64,000 nt of DNA from Saprospiraceae bacterium. GTDB taxonomy: Bacteria; Bacteroidota; Bacteroidia; Chitinophagales; Saprospiraceae. Made by a program: the position numbers and the translations under genes. Location: assembly GCA_021299835.1 (NCBI GenBank), contig JAJTER010000024.1, positions 18,960 to 82,959 on the forward strand. The letters run 5' to 3'. The notes below the pieces were generated by a model that was not told the DNA's origin, made no database searches, and saw only the letters and a list, made by a program, of their open reading frames with translations. Positions 9,424 to 19,824 of the stretch are shown here, piece after piece. The stretch's first letter is position 1. Each line of letters begins with the position of its first letter.

Positions 9424-11265
9424 ATGCCATTTGATATTAATATGATTGAAGCCTGGTATGCTGCATTACCACAACGCATTGCTGACGCAAGAAAAGTACT
9501 TGGAAGACCACTAAATCTTACCGAAAAAATACTTTATGCCCATCTTCATAATGCTTCACCTTTAAAAGGTTATCAAAAAGGTAAAGATTATGTATTTTTT
9601 GCTCCTGACCGCGTGGCCATGCAAGATGCCACCGCACAAATGGCTCTCCTACAATTTATGACTTGTGGAATGCCCAATACTGCGGTTCCGACCACTGTTC
9701 ATTGTGATCATTTGATTCAGGCCGAGGTTGGTTCTGCTGAAGATTTAAGCACGGCGCTACGCGAAAATGATGAGGTTTACCAATTTTTAGCGGACGTTTC
9801 TATTAAATATGGTATAGGTTTCTGGAAACCAGGCGCGGGTATTATTCACCAGATTGTTCTTGAAAACTATGCTTTTCCAGGTGGAATGATGATTGGTACT
9901 GACTCTCATACGCCAAATGCAGGTGGATTAGGTATGGTGGCCATCGGAGTTGGTGGAGCTGACGCTGTGGACGTTATGGTGGGCATGCCCTGGGAATTAA
10001 AAATGCCAAAAGTTATTGGTGTTAAACTAACAGGTAAACTAAACGGCTGGACCTCTCCAAAAGATGTTATTTTAAAGGTAGCGGGCATTCTTACCGTTAA
10101 AGGTGGAACAGGTGCTATTGTTGAATATTTTGGACCCGGTGCGGAATCTCTTTCTTGTACAGGAAAAGGTACCATTTGTAATATGGGAGCTGAAATTGGC
10201 GCTACTACGTCAACTTTCGGTTATGATGACTCAATGAGCAGATATCTTAAGGCTACCGGAAGAACCGATATTGCCGCTTTAGCTGATAAGGTTGCCGAAC
10301 ATTTAACCGGTGACGAAGCTTGTTACGCAAATCCTGCGGACTATTTCGACCAGGTTATAGAGATTGATTTAAATACGCTGGAACCACATATTAACGGTCC
10401 TTATACGCCCGATTTGGCCTGGCCAATTTCTCAGTTTGCTCAAGCAGTAAGAGATAATGGTTATCCAGCAAAATTAGAAGTTGGCTTAATCGGCTCTTGT
10501 ACCAATTCTTCTTACGAAGATTTAGACAGAGCTGCCTCCGTGGCAAGACAGGCAGGTGAAAAAAATATTAAAGCGAAAGCAGAATTTACCATAACGCCTG
10601 GTTCTGAACTTATCAGATACACGGTAAATCGCGATGGTCAGCTGGCCGATTTTGAAAAAATTGGTGGTGTGGTTATGGCTAATGCTTGTGGACCATGTAT
10701 CGGACAATGGGCAAGACACACAGACGATCCAACGAGAGCCAATTCTATCATTACCTCATTTAATCGTAATTTTTCTAAACGAAATGATGGTAATCCTCAA
10801 ACAAGAGCCTTCGTTGCTTCTCCTGAAATTGTTACCGCACTAACCATAGCCGGTGATTTGACTTTCAATCCGTTAACAGATACTTTGTTGAATGAAGATG
10901 GTGTGGCTGTTAAATTAGATCCACCAAGTGGCGATGAATTACCAACAAATGGTTTCGCCGTTGAAGATGCTGGTTATGTCGCTCCCGCTGCTAACGGCAA
11001 TGAGGTAACTATTTCTGTAAGCCCTGCATCAGAAAGATTACAACTTTTATCTCCTTTCACCCCTATTCAGGCCGAACACCTGAAGGGTATGCGTATCCTG
11101 ATTAAAGCAAAGGGAAAATGTACCACAGATCATATTTCTATGGCAGGACCCTGGTTAACTTATCGCGGACATTTACAGAATATTGCTAAAAATACGTTCA
11201 TTAGTGCCATTAACGCCTTTAATGGTGAAACAAATAAGGTGATAAACTTTATTAAAAATGAGTGA
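9424..11265 (+). CDS. acn: Aconitate hydratase, N-terminal fragment (domains 1-3 and start of domain 4)
   Basis: 613 residues. All three [4Fe-4S] cysteines are present ([13 protein letters not shown], and ACGPCIGQ with two), as is the active-site motif DSHTPN. The sequence resembles mitochondrial-type aconitase (about 750-780 residues). It runs normally through [19 protein letters not shown] and [11 protein letters not shown], then stops at 11263-11265. The expected next ~23 residues, ending in VIGDENYGEG, are missing; the frame resumes as the ORF at 11258. Aconitase interconverts citrate and isocitrate in the TCA cycle, cytoplasmic. It stands alone with its own promoter. Identity is certain; the break makes function doubtful as written. 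Confidence 0.95.
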   Translation: MPFDINMIEAWYAALPQRIADARKVLGRPLNLTEKILYAHLHNASPLKGYQKGKDYVFFAPDRVAMQDATAQMALLQFMTCGMPNTAVPTTVHCDHLIQAEVGSAEDLSTALRENDEVYQFLADVSIKYGIGFWKPGAGIIHQIVLENYAFPGGMMIGTDSHTPNAGGLGMVAIGVGGADAVDVMVGMPWELKMPKVIGVKLTGKLNGWTSPKDVILKVAGILTVKGGTGAIVEYFGPGAESLSCTGKGTICNMGAEIGATTSTFGYDDSMSRYLKATGRTDIAALADKVAEHLTGDEACYANPADYFDQVIEIDLNTLEPHINGPYTPDLAWPISQFAQAVRDNGYPAKLEVGLIGSCTNSSYEDLDRAASVARQAGEKNIKAKAEFTITPGSELIRYTVNRDGQLADFEKIGGVVMANACGPCIGQWARHTDDPTRANSIITSFNRNFSKRNDGNPQTRAFVASPEIVTALTIAGDLTFNPLTDTLLNEDGVAVKLDPPSGDELPTNGFAVEDAGYVAPAANGNEVTISVSPASERLQLLSPFTPIQAEHLKGMRILIKAKGKCTTDHISMAGPWLTYRGHLQNIAKNTFISAINAFNGETNKVINFIKNE

Positions 11266-11629
11266 GGAAAATTATGGTGAGGGTTCTTCCAGGGAACATG
11301 CAGCCATGCAGCCAAGATTTCTTGGCGTGAGGGCCGTGATTGTTAAATCATTCGCCAGGATTCATGAAACCAATTTGAAAAAACAAGGTATGCTCGGCTT
11401 AACTTTCGCAGATGCCGCCGATTATGAAAAAATCCGTCAGGATGATTTAATTAATATCGAGGGTTTCGATACCATGACGCCTGGAACTCCGCTGACTTTA
11501 GTACTTCATCATTCCGACGGCAGCAGAGATTCTTTCAATGTAAATCATACTTACAATCAACAACAAATCGAATGGGTGCAAGCAGGTTCGGCCTTAAATA
11601 AAATAAGGACGACCTTACTTTCTGCCTAA
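11258..11629 (+). CDS. acn: Aconitate hydratase, C-terminal fragment (swivel domain)
   Basis: 123 residues in a +1-shifted frame that overlaps the upstream fragment by 8 bp (ATGAGTGA). It starts [15 protein letters not shown], which is the domain-4 substrate-binding loop carrying the catalytic serine of aconitases, and continues with the conserved [20 protein letters not shown] to the normal C-terminus. There is no sign that it was ever a separate gene. The residues that join this loop to the preceding beta-alpha unit are absent from both fragments, so a simple ribosomal frameshift would not restore the protein. Confidence 0.93.
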   Translation: MSEENYGEGSSREHAAMQPRFLGVRAVIVKSFARIHETNLKKQGMLGLTFADAADYEKIRQDDLINIEGFDTMTPGTPLTLVLHHSDGSRDSFNVNHTYNQQQIEWVQAGSALNKIRTTLLSA

Positions 11630-11651
11630 ATAGATTGTTAAATAAATGTAT

Positions 11652-11693
11652 GGGGAAATCATCCGTTTTTCGAGTGATTTCCCTCTTTTTTTT
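11652..11693 (+). terminator. Rho-independent terminator of aconitase
   Basis: Inverted repeat GGGAAATCATCCG / CGAGTGATTTCCC with a TTTTT loop, followed by CTTTTTTTT. It ends two bases before the stop codon of the convergent lipoprotein gene. Confidence 0.85.
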
Positions 11694-11694
11694 G

Positions 11695-12057
11695 TCAGGG
11701 AATCACCTCTATAGCATAAGAAACCTTCGGGGGTGCATCATAAAGAAAACATTGAATACAATCATTTTGCGTTAGGGAAATGATTTTAAATTGAAATGTC
11801 TTACCCATTTCCAGATTCACTTTACAAATATTTTCCACCTTAAAAACATTATCATACTTCTGCACACTTGCTGACATTTCGTCCATCCAACCGTCCTCAC
11901 CGTATTTTTCTGCATTTTTAATCTGTACAACCGTTGAGGCACAAGTTACCCTAATAACTTCCCCTTTTAAAATAGATTCGTCCAGCAAATCGTTTTTTTC
12001 ACAGCCAAAGAAGAGCTGAGGAACGATAAATAAAAAAAATAATAATCCCTTTTTCAT
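11695..12057 (-). CDS. Small predicted lipoprotein of unknown function
   Basis: 120 residues. A short lysine start and hydrophobic stretch (MKKGLLFFLFIVPQLFFGC) ends in a Cys at residue 19, a lipobox-like site for signal peptidase II, so the product should be an envelope lipoprotein. The mature part is beta-rich with four further cysteines (VTCAST, NICKV, DCIQCFLYD), suggesting disulfides. I know no function for it. Single gene, convergent with acn and divergent from the helicase at 12153. Confidence 0.7.
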   Translation of the reverse strand: MKKGLLFFLFIVPQLFFGCEKNDLLDESILKGEVIRVTCASTVVQIKNAEKYGEDGWMDEMSASVQKYDNVFKVENICKVNLEMGKTFQFKIISLTQNDCIQCFLYDAPPKVSYAIEVIP

Positions 12058-12152
12058 CTTAAATCTTTTGTTAAAAACGAAAAAACTGTAAATAAAATTG
12101 TAAATAGCAATGCAATAGAATAGGTCAACTTACTATAAAAATTTTATAAAAT

Positions 12153-15100
12153 ATGGCATTTACTATAATTTCTGCAGGTGCTGGAAGTGGAAAAACATAC
12201 AGGCTTACTCAGGAAATGGTTAAAAAGTTAAATGAGGGCTATCCAGCCGCTGGCATCATTGCTACCACTTTTACTCAAAAAGCTGCGTCCGAGTTACAAA
12301 GTAGAGTAAGAATAGCTTTACTAAAGATAGGATTGAGACAAGAAGCTGAAGCGTTAACCAATGCATTGATTGGAACCGTTCATAGTCTGGGAATCAAATT
12401 ATTACAACGCTTTGCCTTTGAAGCAGGCGTATCTCCCATTGTAAATATTATCACCGAAGGAGAACCGCAATATTATTTCAATCTGGCTATGACCTCTATT
12501 TTGACCCCGGAAAAGGTAGAAAAAATGGAGGAGTTGAGCAGAAGACTTACCATTATTAAAGATGAAAATAATGGTACGGACTGGCGAAATATCGTAAAAA
12601 ATTTAACCGATATTGCGAGGTCTAATAATTTTTCAGCAGCCGTGTTAAGGGAATCAGCAAAAGAGTCCATTACTACTCAACTGAATCTCCTCGAACCACC
12701 TGAGATGGACGCCGAAGCGTTTGATAGCCTTCTCTTAGACCAAATAAAAGATACCTTAAATAAAGTTAGCGAAACCGGTGATGTAACCAAGGTTACTTCA
12801 ACCAGTCTTGACAAGATTAAAAAAGTAAAGCAACTTCTTGAAAACAACATCTATCCACCATGGGAAGATTGGGCCAGGCTATCTAAATTAGATGCCGGAG
12901 TAAAAAGTAAGGAAGCAATAAAAGAAATGACCGAATTTGCAGCAAGTCATATTCGACATCCACGATTCCATGCTGATATTTCTGCATTTATACATGAGAT
13001 ATTTGAGCTCGCTATCGAAGCTATGCAAGAGTATAGTCATTTCAAAACGCAAAGAGGTCTCATTGATTACACAGATATGGAAGTTAAAGTGGACGAATTA
13101 CTCGACAATCCTACCGTTTGTGACATATTGAGATCGGAAATCAGTATTTTAATGGTCGATGAGTTTCAAGATACCAGCCCCATTCAATTATCTATTTTTC
13201 TTAAACTTTCTCAAATAGCTAAACATACTATTTGGGTGGGAGATCCAAAACAAAGTATCTACGGATTTCGAGGGGCGGAACCCTCTCTGATGAAAGCCAT
13301 TATTGATAAAAACGGAGGGGTAAAACCGGAAGATGTTCAAGGTAATTCTTACCGGTCCAGGCAAGATCTGGTGCATTGTGTTAATGCCCTTTTCGTTCGT
13401 GGATTTAGCGATATGCCCTCCTCCCAAGTGGAACTTCAACCCATTCGTACCAGGGAAAGTGAATCTGATTTGTTTGGTCCGGCACTAAATATTTGGGAAT
13501 TAAATAAAAATGAAGATGGAAAGAAACAAAAATTTAATAAAGATAATGTATCCAACGCTTTAGCTCATTCCTTGCAATCTTTGTTACAAAAGGGCATCTA
13601 TATAAAAGATGATCAAAGTGGCGAAATGAGAAGAGCTCAAGCGGGTGATGTTGCTATTCTTTGTAAAACAAACAACCTTTGTTTAGGCGTGGCAGCCTCC
13701 CTAAAAATGGCCGGGCTAAATGCCTCTGTTTCACAACCAGGCATTTTTGACACCGTCGAAGGTATTCTTATTCTCGCCTGTCTGAAATATGTTCAAAGTA
13801 AAGATGAAATCGCCCTCACAGAAATTTTATTGTACGGCGAAAAAATGAGTCTTGAGGCACTTTTACAAGCTAAGGCCGACAGGCAACGCCAAAAAGCAAA
13901 CGACAGTGATCTGAAATTACCTGAATGGGGCATGGATTACCCTCTCACGAGGAAACTGATAGCGTTGAGAAAAAATAGAAAATATCTTTCCGTTTTTGAA
14001 ATATTAGACGAGATTATATCCTCTCTTGATATAAAAAGATTGATTGTTGAATGGGGAAATCCTGATCAGCGTTTAGATAATATTGACCAAATCAGATCCA
14101 TAGCCCTTAAATATGAGGAAAGTTGCAAGAGTCTTCATATTGCTACCTCATTGAGCGGATTTATTTTCTGGTGCCAAAGAAAAATGGAAACCAATACAGA
14201 TCTTCAGGGGGCAGGGGAAGGCCCCGATTCCGTTAGAGTGCTCACCTACCATAGAAGCAAAGGACTTGAATGGCCTATTGTAATTCTTCTGGATCTAGAT
14301 AAAGAAGTTAACACCAAAATCAATAATCTGACCATTGTTCCCAAAAATAATACGATAGATTTATCAAATATTCTGGGAAACCGATGGGTGCGTTTATGGA
14401 TAAATCCCTACGGTAAAAACAATAAAAAAACAGTACTCTGGGATAATATTGAAAAATCTCCAGAATGGGATTACCAGAATAAACAAGATCTTGCCGAAGA
14501 AATTAGAATATTTTATGTAGGATTTACCCGAGCAAGAGATTATCTGATTTTGCCCCATGCCGATAAAGATCTATCCGTTATCAATAGAATCTGGAATAAA
14601 GACCTGGAAGAATTGAATCTCCTCGATCTTAATAGTGAAACGATTTCAATACCCTGGAAAAATGAAAATCTAACCTTTAACAGATTCCCTATGCGTTTTA
14701 TAGACCAGACGCCCGAGGTGGTTAGAGAATATGCTTCCTTTCTTTATACAGAAGCAGCGAAAGGAGAGGTTGACCATATTACTAAACTTATTCAATATGA
14801 AGATTTATCAGGAATAAAGGAGATAACAACTACTTTTAATATTATTGAAAAGGTATCTATTTGGGAAGATTTAAACACAGAAAATTGGTCGCAGGAAGAA
14901 AAAGAGCATTTTAAAATGGCTATGGCAGCCTTTATAAATGCATGGCATCCCGAGGAAGAAAGCTATAGAATAAAAATTTTGTCAGAAGATTTATTAAAAG
15001 AATTTTCACTGACTAACCTTTTACCAGCTACTTTTTTTATAGAGGTAAGTGATCGCTTAACTTCTTTAGTAGAACCTCTTTTCTTCGATTTTATAGATAA

Positions 15101-15398
15101 AAATCACCTAATTACATCCTATATTGCACAAAGGGAATATAATTTTGACATTCCTATGGTCATAGAATCAGAACAAGAGAATATTTTTTTCACCCTGATT
15201 AATAATTTAGACAGTAAATCAGTTGAAGAGCTTTTGGAAGACCACAAAAATAAGCTTGCCTTTGAAAATGAATTAATTAAGCGAAACAAAGGTTCAGAGA
15301 ATATTCAAAATTGGGTGCTGTTAGTCTCAAAAGGAATCCTTGTAAAAATAGATTGGACTCTAAAAGATTCTTTAGAGGAAATTATAAATAACTTGTAA
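12153..15398 (+). CDS. UvrD/Rep-type (AddA-like) superfamily 1 helicase
   Basis: 1081 residues with all SF1A motifs in order: Walker A ISAGAGSGKTYRLT (7-20), motif Ia TTFTQKAASEL, Walker B MVDEFQDTSP, motif III VGDPKQSIYGFRGAE, motif IV NSYRSRQDL, motif V VLTYHRSKGLEWPIV and motif VI RIFYVGFTRARDYL. The domain layout matches AddA/RecB-like helicases of Bacteroidota, which process double-strand ends in recombination. The ~280 residues after motif VI show no recognisable PD-(D/E)XK nuclease core (no GxxD then DxK), so the nuclease seems absent or decayed. No AddB partner is in the window. The DinB gene follows after 2 bp. Confidence 0.88.
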   Translation: MAFTIISAGAGSGKTYRLTQEMVKKLNEGYPAAGIIATTFTQKAASELQSRVRIALLKIGLRQEAEALTNALIGTVHSLGIKLLQRFAFEAGVSPIVNIITEGEPQYYFNLAMTSILTPEKVEKMEELSRRLTIIKDENNGTDWRNIVKNLTDIARSNNFSAAVLRESAKESITTQLNLLEPPEMDAEAFDSLLLDQIKDTLNKVSETGDVTKVTSTSLDKIKKVKQLLENNIYPPWEDWARLSKLDAGVKSKEAIKEMTEFAASHIRHPRFHADISAFIHEIFELAIEAMQEYSHFKTQRGLIDYTDMEVKVDELLDNPTVCDILRSEISILMVDEFQDTSPIQLSIFLKLSQIAKHTIWVGDPKQSIYGFRGAEPSLMKAIIDKNGGVKPEDVQGNSYRSRQDLVHCVNALFVRGFSDMPSSQVELQPIRTRESESDLFGPALNIWELNKNEDGKKQKFNKDNVSNALAHSLQSLLQKGIYIKDDQSGEMRRAQAGDVAILCKTNNLCLGVAASLKMAGLNASVSQPGIFDTVEGILILACLKYVQSKDEIALTEILLYGEKMSLEALLQAKADRQRQKANDSDLKLPEWGMDYPLTRKLIALRKNRKYLSVFEILDEIISSLDIKRLIVEWGNPDQRLDNIDQIRSIALKYEESCKSLHIATSLSGFIFWCQRKMETNTDLQGAGEGPDSVRVLTYHRSKGLEWPIVILLDLDKEVNTKINNLTIVPKNNTIDLSNILGNRWVRLWINPYGKNNKKTVLWDNIEKSPEWDYQNKQDLAEEIRIFYVGFTRARDYLILPHADKDLSVINRIWNKDLEELNLLDLNSETISIPWKNENLTFNRFPMRFIDQTPEVVREYASFLYTEAAKGEVDHITKLIQYEDLSGIKEITTTFNIIEKVSIWEDLNTENWSQEEKEHFKMAMAAFINAWHPEEESYRIKILSEDLLKEFSLTNLLPATFFIEVSDRLTSLVEPLFFDFIDKNHLITSYIAQREYNFDIPMVIESEQENIFFTLINNLDSKSVEELLEDHKNKLAFENELIKRNKGSENIQNWVLLVSKGILVKIDWTLKDSLEEIINNL

Positions 15399-15400
15399 TC

Positions 15401-15916
15401 ATGAAAAAAAATATTAGCCTCCTTTTATGCCTCTCTTTCTTTTTGTCAGTCATGAACGGGCAAATCCCTTTTCTCCAGGACCATATCAATAAATGGACAA
15501 ATGGATTAAAATATACAGAGGATGTTATGAAAATGCTGCCAGATTCACTCTGGAATTATAAACCAATAAAAGAAGAAATGTCCTTTCGGGAACAAGTTTT
15601 ACATATTACTCAAAATATGTATTGGTTAAGCAGTACTTACCTGAATGGTGAAAGTTTAGGATTAAAAATAAAAGATGAAGGCCAATCTATTCAGGACATT
15701 AAGTCCCAATACCTGGAAATAGGAAAATATACCTTAAAAGTGCTTAAGAATTTAGAGGAAAATGAACTTTCTGAAAGAGTAAATTTTTTTGCAGGAAATC
15801 TCACCCGCTGGCAGATATTTGAATTGATGCACGATCATCATACGCATCATAGAGGACAAATTATCGTTTATCTAAGGCTTAACGGATTAAAACCACCTAA
15901 GTACGTCGGATGGTAG
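15401..15916 (+). CDS. DinB-family putative metal-dependent protein, exported
   Basis: 171 residues. The N-terminus (KKNISLLLCLSFFLSVMNG, then QIP) is a signal peptide. The body is a four-helix DinB/YfiT-like bundle with the usual metal triad: a His in the first half (VLHITQNMYWL) and HDHHTHHRGQ near the end. The closing LRLNGLKPPKYVGW is typical. Some DinB-like proteins are thiol transferases or hydrolases, others have no known activity, so only the fold and metal site are claimed. ATG lies 2 bp after the helicase stop, so co-transcription is likely, though an exported protein is an odd partner for a helicase. Confidence 0.85.
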   Translation: MKKNISLLLCLSFFLSVMNGQIPFLQDHINKWTNGLKYTEDVMKMLPDSLWNYKPIKEEMSFREQVLHITQNMYWLSSTYLNGESLGLKIKDEGQSIQDIKSQYLEIGKYTLKVLKNLEENELSERVNFFAGNLTRWQIFELMHDHHTHHRGQIIVYLRLNGLKPPKYVGW

Positions 15917-16001
15917 TATTGCTATCCCGAATTTTATAGTGCTTTTGTCGATAAAAAATACCAAATCTTCTAATTATCATAGGGAGGTATTAAAACCACT
16001 A

Positions 16002-16009
16002 TATCTTTG
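16002..16009 (+). promoter_or_regulatory. Candidate -7 promoter element (TATCTTTG) for the 16028-19800 pair
   Basis: TATCTTTG matches TAnnTTTG and sits 19 bp before the preferred ATG. An upstream -33 TTTG is not evident. The TTG within it could be read as an in-frame start, but the promoter reading is preferred. Confidence 0.35.
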
Positions 16010-16027
16010 AAAAAAAATAAATCCAAA

Positions 16028-16744
16028 ATGATGAAAACAACATTTTTTTCTATCCTAACCATGGTTTGCATTCTATTTACCAATGTGACTGGAAGTGCTC
16101 AAACTGCTGATGAAATTATTAATAAGTATCTCCAGGCATTAGGTGGTCAGGAAAAATTAAAAACCATTCAAACGGTTGTTATGGAAGGAAGTCTTTCCGT
16201 TCAAGGCTTTGAATTACCCATTAAGTTATCCTCCGTGCACAACAAAGGAGTACGTCAAGACTTCAGTTTAAACGGCATGAATGGATATTCCATTATAACT
16301 CCTACCGCAGGCTGGAATTTTAATCCATTCCAGGGGCAGACAAAACCTGAACCTATTACAGCGGATGACATTAATGAAGGCATTAACCAATTGGATATTC
16401 AAAGTCCCTTTGTTGATTATGCAGCGAAAGGACATGCCATTGAATTGTTGGAAAAAGAAGATATTGAAGGTACAGAATGCCATAAAATCAGATTTACCTA
16501 TAAAAATGGGAAAGAGGAATTCTGCTTTTTTGATCCATCCACCTTTTATATGGTCAGACAAAAAAGTAAAACCAAGGCAAACGGTCAGGAAATAGAATTG
16601 ATAAGTGACCTGTCAGGCTATTCTCCCAATGACCAGGGATATGTATTTCCGATGACTATTGGCAGTGCTATGGGTACCATTACCATGAAATCTGTCAAAG
16701 TAAACACAACGGTTGCTGAAACATTATTCACTATAGATAAATAA
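16028..16744 (+). CDS. LolA-like exported protein (outer-membrane lipoprotein-sorting type fold)
   Basis: About 238 residues from the ATG at 16028 (an in-frame TTG at 16007 falls inside a promoter-like box and is less likely). A signal peptide ends near GSAQ. The mature protein opens with the heme-free LolA-like signature ADEIINKYLQALGGQEKLKTIQTVVMEG cut by the export site, then beta strands with a CHKIRFTYKNGKEEFCFFD segment and DLSGY. Such proteins in Bacteroidota are annotated as outer membrane lipoprotein-sorting-like, with a half-barrel that could hold a hydrophobic ligand. The TAA overlaps the next ATG (TAATG), so it is coupled to the sortilin-like gene. Confidence 0.7.
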   Translation: MMKTTFFSILTMVCILFTNVTGSAQTADEIINKYLQALGGQEKLKTIQTVVMEGSLSVQGFELPIKLSSVHNKGVRQDFSLNGMNGYSIITPTAGWNFNPFQGQTKPEPITADDINEGINQLDIQSPFVDYAAKGHAIELLEKEDIEGTECHKIRFTYKNGKEEFCFFDPSTFYMVRQKSKTKANGQEIELISDLSGYSPNDQGYVFPMTIGSAMGTITMKSVKVNTTVAETLFTIDK

Positions 16745-19700
16745 TGATGAATTTCAAGAAATTTATTGGCTTATACCTCCTGATAGGAGGTTTAAGTTTC
16801 CCTTCTTTTGCCCAAAATACAACGATTAATGCCAGTACTTTTGGCGTATTGGAAGCCAGGCAATTAGGTCCGGGAACCATGAGTGGCAGAATTTCCGCCA
16901 TTGAAGGCGTTGTGTCTGATCCAAAAATCCTTTATGTTGGTACAGCCGGTGGAGGTATCTGGAAATCCATAAATGCAGGCGCCTCTTTCAAACCTATTTT
17001 TGATAAATACTGTCAGAGCATTGGTGCCTTAGCGATTGACCCCACCAATGCAAAAATTATTTATGCGGGAACAGGTGAGAGTAACATGCGAAACTCTGTG
17101 TCCATTGGTGATGGTCTTTACAAAACGACCGATAGTGGGGAAAACTGGAAGAAAATAGGTCTTGACAGTACTGAACATATTTCAAAAATTGCCATTGATC
17201 CCAAAAATCCTTCTACTTTATATGTAGCCGTGCCAGGTGCCCTGTGGTCTGATAGCCCTCACCGGGGATTATATAAATCTGAGGATGGAGGAAAAACATG
17301 GTCTAAAATTTTATATATCAGTGAAAAAACGGGTGTTGCAGACCTGCTGCTCGATCCCCGTGACGCCTCTGTCATTTATGCAACTACCTGGGAATTCAGA
17401 AGAACTGCCTTTAGTTTTTCGAGTGGTGGCAATGGAAGTGGTCTGTATAAAAGTACAGATGCCGGGAAAACCTGGAAAGAAATTACCAAAGGTCTTCCTC
17501 AAAAACCATTTGGAAGAATCGCCATGGCTTTAGCTCCTTCTGCGCCTGAAAATTTACTGGCTATTGTAGAAAGTGAAAATACCGGCCTATATATTAGTAG
17601 TGATAATGGCGAAAGCTGGAAACCTCAGAGTGCTTCCTTAAATGTTGTGAGCAGGCCTTTTTATTTCAGCACACTGGTGGTTGACCCCAAAGACGCGAAA
17701 AGGGTTTACCGTCCAGCTTACAGTTTTAGTTATAGCAGTGATGGTGGCTATTCATTTACCGATGCCAGTAGCGAAGGCGGTTGGGTACATAGTGATCATC
17801 ACGCGCTTTGGATTAACCCCAATAATACCGCTCAAATGTATCTTGGAACCGACGGTGGGGTTTATTTGAGTCAGGACAGAGGAGTTACCTGGATTTTTTT
17901 AAGCAACCTTCCCGTAGGTCAATTTTATCATGTCGCCGTTGATAATGAAACTCCCTATCGAATTTATGGCGGATTACAAGATAATGGTAGTTGGGTCGCT
18001 CCTTCTGCTGTGCCAGGTGGTATAAGTAATGGCGATTGGAAAAGTATATTTGGAGGAGATGGATTCTGGACTGTACCCGATCCTTTACATCCCGATTATG
18101 CTTATGCGGAAGCGCAAGGAGGTACTATGGCCAGAGTCCATTTAAAAACCTTTAAAACGCTTGACATAAAACCTCAGGCAGGCAAGGGCGATGGTAAGTT
18201 GCGATGGAATTGGAATACGCCCATCGTTACTGGTGCTGCAAATAAGGGTAATCTTTATACTGGTGCTCAATATTTGTTCAAAAGTACAGACCAGGGCAGA
18301 AATTGGGAAAGAATTTCTCCCGATTTGACTACAAATGATCCAAAAAAGCAGGAACAAGAAAAAAGTGGTGGCATTAGTGCCGATGTGACCAGTGCTGAAA
18401 ACCACACGACTATCTTCGCTATAGCAGAAAGTCCATTAGACGAAAAAATCATTTGGGTCGGTACCGATGATGGTAATTTACAGGTGACCACCGATGGAGG
18501 TAAAACCTGGACAAATACCAGTGCCAACGTGGCAAAAACAGGTATACCTGCCCAGGCTTGGGTCAGCAGTGTGGAACCGGGCAGATTTGATAAAAACACA
18601 ATTTATGCCACTTTTGACCACCATACTTATGGAGATCATAAAACCTATGTAGCAAAATCAACCGACTTGGGCAAAACTTGGATTTCTTTAAAAAGTAATG
18701 AATTTACAGGTTTTGCTCATAAGATAAAAGAAGATCTGGTGCGTCCCGATTTACTTTTCCTTGGCACAGAAATGGGATTTTTCATCAGTTTTGATGGGGG
18801 AAAACAATGGAACAGGATGAAAAATAATCTTCCCTGGTATGCCTTAGTCCGGGATATTGCCATTCATCCTAAAACAAACGACCTCATTCTTGGTACGCAC
18901 GGCAGAGGAATTATTGTTATAGATGATATAAGTCCTATGAGATCTTTGACGGAGAAAGAAGCGATGCAAGCCGCCATTTTTCTGCCTACCCCTCCCCTTG
19001 CCATTTCAGATGGTGAATTTTCAGCAGGAAGCTTTCCCGCAACGGGCGGATGGGTAGCACCTAATGCTCCAGGAATAAAACCTATAATTTATTATCTTAA
19101 AGATAGACCGAGTACGGGTGAATTTTCCATTGATATTTTGGATGAACAAGGGAAGCTGGTACAAAAACTAAGTAATCCTTCCAAAAGAAAAGGATTAAAC
19201 AAGGTGTTTTGGAATTTGCGAATGGAACCCCCCAAAACGGCCAAAGGAAGTAAGGTAGATTTTGCCACTTTTACTGCACCCGCTGTTTTACCAGGCAATT
19301 ATACGGTTAGGATGACCAAAGGTACTGAGGTAATTACGCAAAATATTCAGCTGGTTCACGATGAATCCAATCCCTCCTTCAGTTTGGAAGATAGAAAAGC
19401 AAGGCATGCCTTGAGTATGCAATTATACGAAATGCATAAGAATTTAGCCTCTTTGGTAGATGAGTTGATTGCTGAGGAGGAACTCTTAACTAAATTAAGT
19501 GCGGAAGTTAAAAAACCTGCTTACAAGGAAACCCTTTCTCAGTCGGCCAAATCACTTTATACATTGAGAGAAACATTGGTACCTGTCGAAATGAAAAGTA
19601 TGTTTGCCGACATCAGAAGGCTTCGGGAGGATATCAGTGAAGTTTATGTCGCCGTTTGTAGCAATGACTCGAAACCGAGTAATTTACAGGAAACGAGGGC

Positions 19701-19800
19701 AAAAGACCTGAATGAAGAAATTAAGAAGGCAAATGAAACCCTTACCTCGTTGAAAAACAAATATGTACCCGTTTTGAATAAGATAGGGCCAAAACCATAA
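16744..19800 (+). CDS. Secreted VPS10/sortilin-type BNR-repeat beta-propeller protein
   Basis: 1018 residues with a signal peptide ending FPSFAQ. At least eight Asp-box (S-x-D-x-G-x-x-W) repeats are visible, e.g. KSEDGGKTW, KSTDAGKTW, SSDNGESW, SQDRGVTW, KSTDQGRNW, TTDGGKTW, KSTDLGKTW and SFDGGKQW, building one or two propellers as in sortilin/VPS10 domains. The last 250 residues have an Ig-like strand set (FSIDILDEQGKLV) and a terminal helical region. In Bacteroidota these are cell-surface or secreted proteins; binding and glycosidase roles are both proposed. No T9SS C-terminal sorting domain is obvious. It is coupled to the LolA-like gene upstream and ends at a strong terminator. Confidence 0.88.
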   Translation: MMNFKKFIGLYLLIGGLSFPSFAQNTTINASTFGVLEARQLGPGTMSGRISAIEGVVSDPKILYVGTAGGGIWKSINAGASFKPIFDKYCQSIGALAIDPTNAKIIYAGTGESNMRNSVSIGDGLYKTTDSGENWKKIGLDSTEHISKIAIDPKNPSTLYVAVPGALWSDSPHRGLYKSEDGGKTWSKILYISEKTGVADLLLDPRDASVIYATTWEFRRTAFSFSSGGNGSGLYKSTDAGKTWKEITKGLPQKPFGRIAMALAPSAPENLLAIVESENTGLYISSDNGESWKPQSASLNVVSRPFYFSTLVVDPKDAKRVYRPAYSFSYSSDGGYSFTDASSEGGWVHSDHHALWINPNNTAQMYLGTDGGVYLSQDRGVTWIFLSNLPVGQFYHVAVDNETPYRIYGGLQDNGSWVAPSAVPGGISNGDWKSIFGGDGFWTVPDPLHPDYAYAEAQGGTMARVHLKTFKTLDIKPQAGKGDGKLRWNWNTPIVTGAANKGNLYTGAQYLFKSTDQGRNWERISPDLTTNDPKKQEQEKSGGISADVTSAENHTTIFAIAESPLDEKIIWVGTDDGNLQVTTDGGKTWTNTSANVAKTGIPAQAWVSSVEPGRFDKNTIYATFDHHTYGDHKTYVAKSTDLGKTWISLKSNEFTGFAHKIKEDLVRPDLLFLGTEMGFFISFDGGKQWNRMKNNLPWYALVRDIAIHPKTNDLILGTHGRGIIVIDDISPMRSLTEKEAMQAAIFLPTPPLAISDGEFSAGSFPATGGWVAPNAPGIKPIIYYLKDRPSTGEFSIDILDEQGKLVQKLSNPSKRKGLNKVFWNLRMEPPKTAKGSKVDFATFTAPAVLPGNYTVRMTKGTEVITQNIQLVHDESNPSFSLEDRKARHALSMQLYEMHKNLASLVDELIAEEELLTKLSAEVKKPAYKETLSQSAKSLYTLRETLVPVEMKSMFADIRRLREDISEVYVAVCSNDSKPSNLQETRAKDLNEEIKKANETLTSLKNKYVPVLNKIGPKP

Positions 19801-19824
19801 TAGTTAAAATAAATAATTTTGATC

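Noticed and set aside
11258..11629. Aconitase C-terminal ORF as a separate LeuD-like small subunit
   Set aside because: It begins in the middle of domain 4 at the catalytic loop and lacks the preceding fold; it is a fragment rather than a subunit.
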